A stretch of DNA of 64,000 nucleotides from Pedobacter foliorum. Lineage in GTDB: Bacteria > Bacteroidota > Bacteroidia > Sphingobacteriales > Sphingobacteriaceae. This document shows, piece by piece, positions 10,391 through 20,026 of this stretch. The first letter of the stretch is position 1, and each line of letters starts with the position of its first letter. The stretch is from positions 186,001 to 250,000 of the forward strand of contig NZ_JABSNU010000006.1 of the NCBI RefSeq assembly GCF_013266735.1, in the 5' to 3' direction. Under the pieces are notes generated by a model that was not told the DNA's origin, did no database searches, and saw only the letters and a program-made list of their open reading frames with translations. The position numbers and the translations under genes are program-made.

Positions 10391-11524
10391 CTATCGAGTT
10401 ATCATTACTGTTTGGTAAGTTTTCATTACCTGTGTTGCGCAATTTTTATTGCTAAACTTCTCTGCATGTACAAATCCTTTTTGAACCATGGCTTGCACAT
10501 CTTCTCCTCCTTTTAGCACCGTCAACATGCAGTTGGCAATTTCTTCTGGCTTATCTGGATTAACATATAACGCTGCATCACCTCCTGCCTCCGGCAAACA
10601 ACTAACTGAGGATGTGATAACCGGTACACCTACACTTAAAGCCTCAAGCACTGGAATACCAAATCCCTCAAAATAAGAGGGATAAATTAAGGCCTCGGAA
10701 AGGCTATATATTGCTGGCAAATCTGCCGAGTTAACATCTTTTAGAAAGGTGATTTTACTACTGAGGTTGTTCTTTAAGATGAAACTATCGATTTCACTCT
10801 TGTATTTACCACTCCCCTTTCCAATTACCACTAAATTAACTTCTGTGTCCTTTTCTAACAGTTGAACCGCCTTGCAGATATTCAGCAGATTTTTCCTTTC
10901 AATAATTGACCCAACTGAAAGGAAAAACTTGGAAGGTAAACTAAACTTGGCAGCAGTTAATTCTTTCTGTTCTTTAGATATTGATGGATTAAAACTGCTA
11001 TCGCAACTTTGGTAACATACATCTATTTTATTAGGATCTGTTTGATAGAAATCGACAATATCCTTTTTGGTTTGCTCACTAATGGCAATTATTCGGTCGG
11101 CATGCTTACAGGCGTGTCTGAACTTTCTTTGATATAATTTAACATCCAAAGGATTATATTGCTCGGGATAGTGTTCAAAAATTAAATCGTGAATGGTTAC
11201 AACAGATTTTATGTTGGTTTGATGAATATTCACAGGGATTTCATGACTTAATCCATGAAAAAGTTCTATATCAAGATCAACAAGATCTTTTGTCATCCAT
11301 TTACTTCTCCAAAAAGAAGAGAGTTTACGGGAGAAAAATCCCTTTGGTAAAACCTCATGAATATTCTTGTCATCTAAAGAATACTGCTTTGATGGCTTTG
11401 GATTGAACATAAAATATTCGTTATCAGGAAAAAACCGGGCAAGATCCAACACCAGTGTTCTACTATAATTTCCTAACCCTGTATTGTTATGATAGGCTCT
11501 CTTTGCATCGAAGGCAATTCTCAT
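10391..11524 (-). CDS. Glycosyltransferase family 4 protein
   Basis: 377-residue GT-B fold enzyme transferring a sugar from a nucleotide donor. The C-terminal half has the GT4 donor site: FFLSVGSIIERKN near 195-207, then YPSYFEGFGIPVLEAL, in which EGFGIPVLE is the E-x7-E pair. The N-terminus (RIAFDAKRAYHNNTGLGNYSR) matches mannosyl- or rhamnosyltransferase-like acceptor domains. No membrane segment is seen. No other polysaccharide genes are nearby, so the product cannot be named. Divergent from tsaC. Confidence 0.85.
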   Translation of the reverse strand: MRIAFDAKRAYHNNTGLGNYSRTLVLDLARFFPDNEYFMFNPKPSKQYSLDDKNIHEVLPKGFFSRKLSSFWRSKWMTKDLVDLDIELFHGLSHEIPVNIHQTNIKSVVTIHDLIFEHYPEQYNPLDVKLYQRKFRHACKHADRIIAISEQTKKDIVDFYQTDPNKIDVCYQSCDSSFNPSISKEQKELTAAKFSLPSKFFLSVGSIIERKNLLNICKAVQLLEKDTEVNLVVIGKGSGKYKSEIDSFILKNNLSSKITFLKDVNSADLPAIYSLSEALIYPSYFEGFGIPVLEALSVGVPVITSSVSCLPEAGGDAALYVNPDKPEEIANCMLTVLKGGEDVQAMVQKGFVHAEKFSNKNCATQVMKTYQTVMITR

Positions 11525-11621
11525 ATCACATTTAAAATTGAGGCGAAATATACAACAAATTAAAAACTGAGCCTCAATAAAAACGAATTTTGCCTACTTT
11601 TATAGGCTAAACAAACTCTAT

Positions 11622-12188
11622 ATGTTAAACGATCAGATTAAACATGCGCTTGCGGTACTTAAAGATGGTGGTGTAATTCTTTATCCTACCGATACTGTAT
11701 GGGGTTTGGGCTGTGATGCTACTAATGAACAGGCTGTAGAAAAAATTAACGCCATTAAAGGTCGTAGTAGTGATAAAAGTTTTATCATTTTGTTGGATAC
11801 AGATGCTAAGCTACAAAGTTATGTTACCGAAATCCCCGAGGTTGCTTATGATTTAATTGAATACACTGAAAATCCTTTGACTATTATTTTTTCGGGAGCA
11901 AAGAACCTGGCAAAAAATGTAATTAATGCTGATGGAAGTGTTGGAATTAGGATTGTTAAGCATGATTTCTGCGATCAATTGATACATCGTTTTCGTAAAC
12001 CCATCACCTCTACCTCTGCTAATTTATCTGGCCAGGCTACTCCAAAAACCTTTGATGAGATAAGTGATGAAATTAAAGATGCTGTTGACTATGTTGTAGA
12101 CTGGGAGCAGGACTTAAACGTTGATAAAAAACCATCAACCATAATGAAATTAGCACCTGGAGGACAGTTTTCCTTTATTAGAAGGTAA
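11622..12188 (+). CDS. tsaC: L-threonylcarbamoyladenylate synthase
   Basis: 188-residue YrdC/Sua5-fold protein making threonylcarbamoyl-AMP from threonine, bicarbonate and ATP, the first step of the t6A37 tRNA modification. The signatures [18 protein letters not shown] near the N-terminus, the KGRSSDKSF active-site segment and [10 protein letters not shown] near the C-terminus are all seen. It is the short YrdC-only form without the Sua5 extension. It is followed 26 nt later by cca, opening a run of tRNA-maturation genes. Confidence 0.92.
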   Translation: MLNDQIKHALAVLKDGGVILYPTDTVWGLGCDATNEQAVEKINAIKGRSSDKSFIILLDTDAKLQSYVTEIPEVAYDLIEYTENPLTIIFSGAKNLAKNVINADGSVGIRIVKHDFCDQLIHRFRKPITSTSANLSGQATPKTFDEISDEIKDAVDYVVDWEQDLNVDKKPSTIMKLAPGGQFSFIRR

Positions 12189-12195
12189 GTTTTAC

Positions 12196-12203
12196 TACTT
12201 TTG
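12196..12203 (+). promoter_or_regulatory. Candidate -7 element for cca
   Basis: TACTTTTG matches TAnnTTTG exactly and lies 12 nt before the cca start codon, overlapping the end of the tsaC region. A T-rich -33 zone is at 12172-12178. An internal promoter for cca and the genes after it is plausible. Confidence 0.45.
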
Positions 12204-12214
12204 CAAACTCAGCA

Positions 12215-13621
12215 ATGGAAAAACACCTACAACATCCTGTTTTTAAAGTTCTGGCAGGTATAGCTGCTAAACACAACATTGAAGCCTATGTTATTGGCGG
12301 ATATGTTCGTGATATTTTCTTGAAAAGACCATCAAAAGATATTGATGTTGTTGTGCTAGGCAATGGAATTACTTTTGCTGAACTAGTGGGTGCGCAACTT
12401 AAAACAAAAGTGGCTGTTTTTAAGAATTTTGGGACAGCAATGCTTAAGTTTCAGGATTTGGAAATTGAATTTGTAGGCGCAAGGAAAGAGTCTTATCGTG
12501 CGGATTCGCGCAAGCCAATAGTTGAAAATGGTACAATTGAAGATGATCAGCTTAGGCGAGATTTTACCATAAATGCGCTTGCTATTTCTTTAAATAAAGA
12601 TAATTACGGAAGTCTGGTTGATCCTTTTGACGGCACAGAAGATCTTACAAATAAATTAATCAAAACTCCACTGGATCCGGAGCTTACTTTTTCTGATGAT
12701 CCTTTGCGCATGATGCGCGCCGTTCGTTTTGCCAGTCAGCTTAGTTTTACTATTGATGAAGCGGCAATAAACGCAATCAAAAAACAAAAAGAAAGAATCA
12801 GTATCGTTTCAAAAGAACGCATCACTGATGAACTTAATAAAATCATTCTATCTCCCCTACCTTCTGTCGGCTTCAAGTATTTATTTGATACGGGCTTATT
12901 GCACTTGATTTTTCCACAAATGGCCAATTTATATGGCGTGGATATTATTAATGGAAAAGGACATAAAGATAATTTTTATCACACCTTACAGGTTTTAGAT
13001 AATATTTGCACAGTAACCGATGACCTGTGGTTGCGCTGGGCCGCTATTCTTCATGATATTGCCAAACCGGCAACAAAACGTTTTGAAGAAGGTCATGGCT
13101 GGACTTTTCATGGTCATGAGGATAAAGGTGCAAGAATGGTCCCTCAAATTTTTGCTCAGCTTAAACTTCCTCTTAACGAAAAGATGAAGTATGTTCAAAA
13201 GCTTGTTCAATTGCACCTTCGCCCTATTGTATTGGCACAAGAAGTAGTAACAGATTCGGCAGTTAGGCGTTTATTATTTGACGCCGGAGAGGATATCGAA
13301 AGTTTGATGTTACTATGCAATGCCGATGTAACTACCAAAAACGAATACAAGGTAAAAAAATACAGAAACAACTTTGAACTGGTAAAACAGAAGCTCAAAG
13401 ATGTTGAAGAGCGCGATAAGATCAGAAACTGGCAACCTCCAATTACAGGAAATGACATTATGCAAGTATTTGGTTTGGGGGCAGGGAAAGAAGTAGGAAT
13501 CATCAAAAATGCCATTCGTGAGGCCATTTTAGAGGGAGAAATAACAAATTCCTATGATGAAGCGTTACAGTTTATGCTCGAAAAAGCAAAAGAACTGGGC
13601 CTTTTACCAGTAACTCGTTAA
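12215..13621 (+). CDS. cca: CCA tRNA nucleotidyltransferase / poly(A) polymerase family, HD domain
   Basis: 468-residue class II nucleotidyltransferase. The head domain shows VIGGYVRD (26-33) and DIDVVV with the two metal-binding aspartates (41-46), then [13 protein letters not shown], the template-binding helix. A central HD domain is seen ([17 protein letters not shown]). The enzyme adds or repairs the 3' CCA of tRNAs. This matters here because the tRNA genes whose ends I examined in this window (tRNA-Trp for example) do not encode CCA. Poly(A) polymerase activity cannot be excluded by sequence alone. Confidence 0.9.
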   Translation: MEKHLQHPVFKVLAGIAAKHNIEAYVIGGYVRDIFLKRPSKDIDVVVLGNGITFAELVGAQLKTKVAVFKNFGTAMLKFQDLEIEFVGARKESYRADSRKPIVENGTIEDDQLRRDFTINALAISLNKDNYGSLVDPFDGTEDLTNKLIKTPLDPELTFSDDPLRMMRAVRFASQLSFTIDEAAINAIKKQKERISIVSKERITDELNKIILSPLPSVGFKYLFDTGLLHLIFPQMANLYGVDIINGKGHKDNFYHTLQVLDNICTVTDDLWLRWAAILHDIAKPATKRFEEGHGWTFHGHEDKGARMVPQIFAQLKLPLNEKMKYVQKLVQLHLRPIVLAQEVVTDSAVRRLLFDAGEDIESLMLLCNADVTTKNEYKVKKYRNNFELVKQKLKDVEERDKIRNWQPPITGNDIMQVFGLGAGKEVGIIKNAIREAILEGEITNSYDEALQFMLEKAKELGLLPVTR

Positions 13622-13678
13622 TACAATTATATAAAGTATATTTTATTTTTTAATTTTATAGCTAGAAAATAAGCTCAA

Positions 13679-14332
13679 ATGGCAATTTATAGATTTAGAA
13701 TAAGTTTCGAAGATTTCGATGAAGTAGTAAGGGAAATAGATATTAAATCGACCCAAACATTTGAAGATTTGCATAAAGCAGTTCACCGTTCAACGGGTTA
13801 CTCTGCCGAAAAATCTTCGTCCTTTTATGTGAGCACAGATAATTGGATAAAAGGTGATGAAATAGCTTATTTACCAAATCAGCGTAAAATAGATAGAGGG
13901 GTCGCTTTAATGGAAAACTCAAAATTGAGTAGCTTCATTGAAGATCCACATCAAAAATTCTATTACATATACAATTTTGACCGCCCTTTTGATTTTCATG
14001 TTGAACTGATAAAGATCATCCTGGAAACAGATCCGAACATTGAATATCCTTACCTGGTTAAAAGCACAGGAGAAGCTCCTAAAATTATCGAAAAGAATAA
14101 TTTTGGCTCGGTTGCTGTATCCTCAAATCCTGTTTCAACAGATTTCGATTTCTTAAATGAAATGGATTTTGTACCGGAAGACACGGACGAACTTGAAGCA
14201 ATGGGTGGCAGAGGCATTAATACTGAAGAAAAAGATGAGGATGCTGAAGAGGAATCGGAAGATGAATCAGATGAATTCTCTGATAATGACAACTACGAAG
14301 ACGAAGAATACAATAGTAAAGAGGATTACTAA
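13679..14332 (+). CDS. pRiA4b ORF-3 / IS1096 passenger-like domain protein
   Basis: 217-residue protein. Residues 1-130 resemble the domain found in plasmid pRiA4b ORF-3 and in the IS1096 passenger protein: YRFRISFEDFDEVVREIDI, a segment like FEDLHKAVHRSTGY, and YIYNFDRPFDFHVEL. The last 45 residues are almost entirely Glu, Asp, Ser and Asn, a disordered acidic tail. No transposase or insertion-sequence ends are nearby. Its stop codon overlaps the miaA start by one base (TAATG), so it is probably co-translated with miaA. The role is unknown; context suggests tRNA maturation. Confidence 0.7.
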   Translation: MAIYRFRISFEDFDEVVREIDIKSTQTFEDLHKAVHRSTGYSAEKSSSFYVSTDNWIKGDEIAYLPNQRKIDRGVALMENSKLSSFIEDPHQKFYYIYNFDRPFDFHVELIKIILETDPNIEYPYLVKSTGEAPKIIEKNNFGSVAVSSNPVSTDFDFLNEMDFVPEDTDELEAMGGRGINTEEKDEDAEEESEDESDEFSDNDNYEDEEYNSKEDY

Positions 14333-15249
14333 TGCCGAATATGGCATCAGCTAAGACTTTAATTGTTATTGTAGGTCCAACGGCAATAGGGAAAACTGCT
14401 TTAGCTATCGAGGTAGCAAAGCAGTTTTCTACTGAAATCATTTCCGCAGATTCCAGACAATTCTTTAAAGAAATGGAAATCGGCACTGCTAAACCTTCTG
14501 CTGAAGAGTTAGCTGCCGCCCCACATCATTTTATTAATTCCCACAGTGTAAAAACACTATTCAGTACCGGCGACTTTGAAGTGCAGGCCCTTAAACTAAT
14601 GGATGAATTGTTTAAAAAACATGATCTTTTAGTTATGGTTGGCGGTTCTGGCCTCTATATTGATGCCATTTGCAAAGGTCTTGATGATCTTCCTAACACA
14701 GATATCAACATTCGAGAACAGCTAAATGAGCAGCTTGCATCACAGGGAATTGAATCTATAAAAGCTCAACTGAGCGAGAATGATCCTGAATATTATGCAA
14801 AAGTAGATCAGGCCAATCCTCAGCGTATGATAAGGGGGTTAGAATTTTTTCTGTCCACAGGAATGAAACTATCTTCTTTCCTTACTAATAGTAGAAAAAA
14901 AAGACCTTTCAACATTATTAAGATTGGTTTAAATACAGACCGCGCTGTACTTTACAATAGAATTAACCTAAGAGTTGACCAGATGATGGATCTGGGCTTA
15001 CTAGATGAAGTAAAGTCACTAGAGGACTATAGAAGCTACAACGCCCTAAATACAGTGGGTTATTCGGAGCTTTTTGCTTATCTGGATGGAGAAATAGACC
15101 TGGAACAAGCTGTTGATAAGATCAAACAAAATACGCGTCGCTTTGCTAAAAGGCAATTGACTTGGTTTAGAAGAGATGACGCCACCACCTGGTTTGAGCC
15201 AAACCACACTGATGAAGTCATCACTTACATTAAACAAGCTTTAAGTTAA
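14332..15249 (+). CDS. miaA: tRNA dimethylallyltransferase
   Basis: 305-residue enzyme that puts a dimethylallyl group on A37 of tRNAs reading UNN codons. P-loop GPTAIGKT at 15-22, the tRNA-binding ISADSRQF at 38-44, GGSGLYIDAI near 101 and RRFAKRQLTWFRRD near the C-terminus are all present. The chosen ATG overlaps the upstream stop; a second ATG three codons on is possible. The 3' end overlaps the convergent DUF3467 gene by 4 bases. Confidence 0.95.
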   Translation: MPNMASAKTLIVIVGPTAIGKTALAIEVAKQFSTEIISADSRQFFKEMEIGTAKPSAEELAAAPHHFINSHSVKTLFSTGDFEVQALKLMDELFKKHDLLVMVGGSGLYIDAICKGLDDLPNTDINIREQLNEQLASQGIESIKAQLSENDPEYYAKVDQANPQRMIRGLEFFLSTGMKLSSFLTNSRKKRPFNIIKIGLNTDRAVLYNRINLRVDQMMDLGLLDEVKSLEDYRSYNALNTVGYSELFAYLDGEIDLEQAVDKIKQNTRRFAKRQLTWFRRDDATTWFEPNHTDEVITYIKQALS

Positions 15250-15560
15250 GCTTGGGCGGTTGGCCCGCCAAAGTTCATTGGGAAACCCGGAGGCTCCTCC
15301 TGAGTCTTAATACGTCCGTTTATAGCTTCATATTTTTCTATATTATCTTGCATTGCTGCCAATAATCTTTTTGCATGTTCCGGTGTAAGAATAATACGCG
15401 ACTTTACTCTTGCTTTAGGTACACCAGGCATTACTCTAATAAAGTCAAGTACAAATTCTGTATTTGAATGGGTAATAATAGCCAAATTAGAAAATATGCC
15501 CTCTGCAATCTCTTCAGAAAGTTCTATGTTAAGTTGGTTTTCGTTGTTTTGTTCTTCCAT
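15246..15560 (-). CDS. DUF3467 domain protein
   Basis: 104-residue soluble protein of the DUF3467 family, recognised from the pattern GIFSNLAIITHSNTEFVLDF followed by P..KARVKSRIILTPEHAKRLL. These proteins are short and of unknown function. It lies directly downstream of rpoC on the same strand but beyond the rpoC terminator, so it may be transcribed by read-through or from its own promoter. The tail is Pro/Gly rich. Confidence 0.8.
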   Translation of the reverse strand: MEEQNNENQLNIELSEEIAEGIFSNLAIITHSNTEFVLDFIRVMPGVPKARVKSRIILTPEHAKRLLAAMQDNIEKYEAINGRIKTQEEPPGFPMNFGGPTAQA

Positions 15561-15591
15561 ATAACAAACTTAGATATTTTTTATAGTAAAA

Positions 15592-15629
15592 AAAAAGTCC
15601 CCCGACTTTTAAAGGAAGGGGGACTTTTT
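15592..15629 (-). terminator. Rho-independent terminator of the rpo operon
   Basis: AAAAAGTCCCCC and GGGGGACTTTTT form a perfect 12-bp stem with a 14-nt loop, and a T-run follows on the minus strand. It begins 19 nt past the rpoC stop. Confidence 0.9.
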
Positions 15630-15647
15630 AGAAAGATTTATTTAAAA

Positions 15648-18600
15648 TTAAGCTCCTATTTCTTCTTGTTTAGAAGCTAATAATTTATCGTATTCTTCTT
15701 GAGAACCAACAATGATACGCTCATATCCACGTACACCTGTACCTGAAGGGATTAAGTGTCCAACAATTACGTTTTCTTTCAATCCAAGCATACTGTCACG
15801 TTTACCAGCGATAGCTGCTTCGTTAAGTACTTTTGTTGTTTCCTGGAACGATGCTGCAGAGATGAATGATTTCGTACCTAATGATGCACGAGTAATACCT
15901 TGCAATACTGAACTCGCAGTTGCAGGTCTTGCATCACGAACTTCAATTTGTTTCAAATCTTTACGTTTCAATTGAGAATTTTCATCTCTTAATTTACGTA
16001 AAGAAAGAATTTGACCAGGTTTAACTGTGTTTGAATCACCAGCTTCTACTACAACTTTTTTGTCATAGATCTCATCATTCTCGATCATAAAGTCCCAACG
16101 ATCCACAGAGTTGTTCTCTAAGAAACTGGTATCACCTGGATCTTCGATATGTACTTTCTGCATCATTTGGTGTACAATAACCTCGAAGTGTTTATCGTTG
16201 ATTTTCACACCTTGTAAACGGTAAACCTCTTGGATACCATTAACAAGATATTCTTGTACAGCCGCAGGGCCTTTAATTGCTAAAATATCAGCAGGAGAGA
16301 TAGATCCATCAGATAATGGCATACCAGCTTTCACAAAGTCATTATCCTGAACAAGGATGTGTTTAGACAATGGAACAAGGTATTTTTTAACTTCTCCGTC
16401 TTTAGATTCGATAGTCATCTCACGATTACCACGTTTCACACCGCCTAAAGTTACCACACCATCAATCTCAGTTACTACAGCTGGGTTAGATGGATTACGT
16501 GCTTCGAATAACTCAGTTACACGTGGTAAACCACCCGTAATATCCCTTGTTTTTCCAGTTGCACGAGGTATCTTAACTAAGATCTGACCAGTTTTAACTG
16601 CATCACCTTCATCAATAGCAATGTGAGCACCTACAGGAATGTTATATCCTCTGATTAGTTCACCTTTTTTATCAACAACTCTTACTGAAGGGTTTTTAGT
16701 TTTATCACGTGTATCTATAATTACTTTTTCACGGTGACCAGTTTGCTCATCTGACTCTTCACGGAAGGTTACACCTTCAATAATTGCATCAAATTCGATT
16801 TTACCGGCAAATTCCGAGATAATTACAGCGTTATATGGATCCCACGAACAAATTCTATCTCCTTTAGCGATTTTAGCTCCATCCTCAACGTACAAGAATG
16901 CACCGTAAGGAATGTTGCTCGTCATGATAATCTTATTTGTTTCCGGCTCAACAATTTTAAACTCTCCTGAACGGCCTAAAACAATTTGTTTTACTCCATC
17001 TTCAGTATCGTTCTCAACTGTACGAACATTTTCAAATTCGATAACACCATCAAACTTCGCCACAATCTGAGATTCAGCAGCAATGTTCGATGCAGTACCA
17101 CCCACGTGGAATGTACGTAGTGTTAACTGTGTACCCGGCTCACCGATTGACTGTGCAGCAATTACACCAACAGCCTCACCTTTTTGAACACGTTTACCAG
17201 TAGCTAAGTTACGTCCATAACAAAGGGCACAAACACCTCTTTGATTTTCGCAGGTTAATACAGAACGAATTTCAACACCATCAAGAGGAGACTCTTCAAT
17301 TGTTTTCGCAATTTCTTCAGTAATATCTTGTCCGGCTCCTACTAATAATGCTCCATCCAACGGATTGAACACATCATGTAGAGATATACGTCCTAAAATT
17401 CTGTCATATAATGGCTCAACGATATCTTCATTGTCTTTCAACGCTGTAGTATACATACCTCTCAATGTACCGCAATCCTCAGAATTAACGATCATATCCT
17501 GTGCCACATCATGTAAACGACGTGTCAAGTAACCAGCATCGGCAGTTTTTAACGCCGTATCCGCCAAACCTTTACGAGCACCGTGAGTAGAGATAAAGTA
17601 TTCTAATACCGATAATCCTTCTTTAAAGTTAGATAAGATCGGGTTTTCAATAATCTCACCACCAGAACCTGATTTTTGAGGTTTTGCCATCAAACCACGC
17701 ATACCGCACAACTGACGAATCTGTTCTTTCGAACCACGGGCTCCAGAATCCAACATCATGTAAACTGAGTTAAATCCTTGGTTATCGCTCGATAACTGAT
17801 TCATCACGAATGATGTTAAACGGTTATTGATACGAGTCCAGATATCGATAATTTGGTTGTAACGCTCGTTGTTGGTAATGAATCCCATGTTATAGTTATT
17901 CCTTACCTCTTCAACTTCTGCGGAAGCTTGTTGTAATAAAGTATGTTTTTCAACAGGAATGTTTACGTCTTGTAAGTTAAACGATAAACCTCCTCTGAAT
18001 GCCATTTGGAAACCTAATTCTTTAATGTCATCAAGGAATCTTGATGCACGAGCCATACCAGTGATTTTAACAACCTCACCGATAATATCTCTTAAAGATT
18101 TTTTAGTTAACAATTCATTGATGTAACCAACTTCTTCCGGAACCATTTGATTAAATAGTACACGTCCAACAGTTGTGTCAGTCAATTTATTAACTATAGT
18201 TCCATCCTCAATTTTAACATTTACTTTAACTTTAATAAATGCGTGAAGATCAATACGTTTCTCATTATAAGCAATGATAACCTCTTCTGGAGAATAGAAT
18301 ATAGAGTCTTGTCCTTTAACTACACGTCCTTCGTCAGTTCTACGGCCTTTAGTAATATAATAAAGACCCAAAACCATATCCTGTGAAGGTACAGTAATAG
18401 GAGTACCGTTTGCAGGGTTTAGAATGTTGTGTGCAGCAAGCATTAATACTTGTGCCTCTAAGATTGCGGCGTGTCCTAATGGTAAGTGTACTGCCATCTG
18501 GTCACCGTCAAAATCCGCGTTAAATGCGGTACAAACTAACGGGTGTAATTGAATTGCTTTACCTTCAACCAATTTAGGTTGGAAAGATTGTATACCCAAT

Positions 18601-19934
18601 CTGTGTAACGTAGGTGCACGATTCAGTAATACAGGGTGTCCTTTTAAAACATTCTCTAGAATATCCCAAACTAATGGGTCTTTTCTATCTACAATTTTCT
18701 TAGCAGATTTTACTGTTTTAACGATACCTCTTTCTATCATCTTGCGGATGATAAATGGTTTAAATAGCTCAGCAGCCATATCCTTAGGTAAACCGCATTC
18801 GTGTAATTTAAGGTTAGGACCTACAACAATTACAGAACGAGCAGAATAATCCACACGTTTACCTAATAAGTTCTGACGGAAACGACCTTGTTTACCTTTC
18901 AGAATATCTGAAAGAGATTTTAAAGCACGGTTACCTTCAGTTTTTACAGCGTTTACTTTACGTGAGTTATCAAATAACGAATCAACCGCTTCTTGTAACA
19001 TACGTTTTTCGTTACGTAAAATTACTTCTGGAGCTTTGATCTCGATCAAACGCTTCAAACGGTTGTTACGGATAATTACACGACGGTATAGATCATTTAA
19101 ATCTGAAGTCGCAAAACGACCACCTTCTAGAGGTACTAATGGACGCAATTCTGGTGGAATAACCGGAACGATCTTAATGATCATCCACTCTGGATTATTC
19201 TCAATACGTGATCTTGAACCACGGAATGCCTCAACAACTTGTAAACGTTTTAATGCTTCGTTTTTACGTTGTTGTGAAGTCTCATTAGCAGCCTGGTGAC
19301 GTAAGTTATAAGATAAAGTATCTAAATCAATACGTTTTAACAAATCTTCTAATGCTTCAGCACCCATTTTGGCTACGAATTTATTAGGATCTTTGTCATC
19401 CAGATATTGGTTCTCTTTAGGTAATTTATCAAGAATATCTAAATATTCTTCTTCAGTAAGGAAATCCATATACTGAATACCTTCTTCAGCCATTAAACCT
19501 GGTTGAATTACTACATAACGCTCGTAGTAAATAATCAGATCTAATCTTTTAGTAGGCAAACCTAATAAGTAACCGATTTTATTTGGCAATGAACGGAAAT
19601 ACCAGATATGCGCAACAGGAACTACCAGGTTGATATGTCCCATACGCTCTCTACGTACTTTCTTTTCAGTTACCTCAACACCACAACGGTCGCAAACAAT
19701 ACCTTTATAACGGATACGTTTGTATTTACCACAATGACATTCGTAATCTTTTACAGGACCAAAAATACGCTCGCAAAACAAACCATCACGCTCAGGTTTG
19801 TAAGTACGATAATTGATAGTCTCAGGTTTCAACACCTCACCACTTGAGCGCTCTAAAATAGCCTCAGGCGATGCCAAACTAATGGTAATCGATGTGAAAT
19901 TGCTTTTTAATTTATTATCCTTTTTGTAAGACAT
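15648..19934 (-). CDS. rpoC: DNA-directed RNA polymerase subunit beta'
   Basis: 1428-residue catalytic subunit of RNA polymerase. The N-terminal zinc site ([20 protein letters not shown]), the bridge to [14 protein letters not shown] and the active-site [12 protein letters not shown] metal loop are intact. A second cysteine cluster is seen around [13 protein letters not shown]. The gene is the last in the secE-to-rpoC run, separated from rpoB by a 92-nt spacer holding an inverted repeat. Confidence 0.97.
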   Translation of the reverse strand: MSYKKDNKLKSNFTSITISLASPEAILERSSGEVLKPETINYRTYKPERDGLFCERIFGPVKDYECHCGKYKRIRYKGIVCDRCGVEVTEKKVRRERMGHINLVVPVAHIWYFRSLPNKIGYLLGLPTKRLDLIIYYERYVVIQPGLMAEEGIQYMDFLTEEEYLDILDKLPKENQYLDDKDPNKFVAKMGAEALEDLLKRIDLDTLSYNLRHQAANETSQQRKNEALKRLQVVEAFRGSRSRIENNPEWMIIKIVPVIPPELRPLVPLEGGRFATSDLNDLYRRVIIRNNRLKRLIEIKAPEVILRNEKRMLQEAVDSLFDNSRKVNAVKTEGNRALKSLSDILKGKQGRFRQNLLGKRVDYSARSVIVVGPNLKLHECGLPKDMAAELFKPFIIRKMIERGIVKTVKSAKKIVDRKDPLVWDILENVLKGHPVLLNRAPTLHRLGIQSFQPKLVEGKAIQLHPLVCTAFNADFDGDQMAVHLPLGHAAILEAQVLMLAAHNILNPANGTPITVPSQDMVLGLYYITKGRRTDEGRVVKGQDSIFYSPEEVIIAYNEKRIDLHAFIKVKVNVKIEDGTIVNKLTDTTVGRVLFNQMVPEEVGYINELLTKKSLRDIIGEVVKITGMARASRFLDDIKELGFQMAFRGGLSFNLQDVNIPVEKHTLLQQASAEVEEVRNNYNMGFITNNERYNQIIDIWTRINNRLTSFVMNQLSSDNQGFNSVYMMLDSGARGSKEQIRQLCGMRGLMAKPQKSGSGGEIIENPILSNFKEGLSVLEYFISTHGARKGLADTALKTADAGYLTRRLHDVAQDMIVNSEDCGTLRGMYTTALKDNEDIVEPLYDRILGRISLHDVFNPLDGALLVGAGQDITEEIAKTIEESPLDGVEIRSVLTCENQRGVCALCYGRNLATGKRVQKGEAVGVIAAQSIGEPGTQLTLRTFHVGGTASNIAAESQIVAKFDGVIEFENVRTVENDTEDGVKQIVLGRSGEFKIVEPETNKIIMTSNIPYGAFLYVEDGAKIAKGDRICSWDPYNAVIISEFAGKIEFDAIIEGVTFREESDEQTGHREKVIIDTRDKTKNPSVRVVDKKGELIRGYNIPVGAHIAIDEGDAVKTGQILVKIPRATGKTRDITGGLPRVTELFEARNPSNPAVVTEIDGVVTLGGVKRGNREMTIESKDGEVKKYLVPLSKHILVQDNDFVKAGMPLSDGSISPADILAIKGPAAVQEYLVNGIQEVYRLQGVKINDKHFEVIVHQMMQKVHIEDPGDTSFLENNSVDRWDFMIENDEIYDKKVVVEAGDSNTVKPGQILSLRKLRDENSQLKRKDLKQIEVRDARPATASSVLQGITRASLGTKSFISAASFQETTKVLNEAAIAGKRDSMLGLKENVIVGHLIPSGTGVRGYERIIVGSQEEYDKLLASKQEEIGA

Positions 19935-19960
19935 AGCTCTTTTGTTTTAGTAGCTAGTAA

Positions 19961-20015
19961 TTAGTAGTTAGTATTTAGAATTGGGCGTTTAGCTTATCTA
20001 ATTACTAACTACTTA
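19961..20015 (-). repeat. Inverted repeat in the rpoB-rpoC spacer
   Basis: Arms 19961-19975 and 20001-20015 match as reverse complements at 13 of 15 positions, both built on the TAGTTAGTA core. Further TAGTAATTAG-like words surround them. It could be a dispersed repeat or an RNA hairpin between the two cistrons. Confidence 0.5.
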
Positions 20016-20026
20016 ATACTATATAC

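Noticed and set aside
13679..14332. Insertion sequence suggested by the IS1096-passenger-like domain
   Set aside because: No transposase, terminal inverted repeats or target duplication around it; it overlaps miaA in an orderly way.
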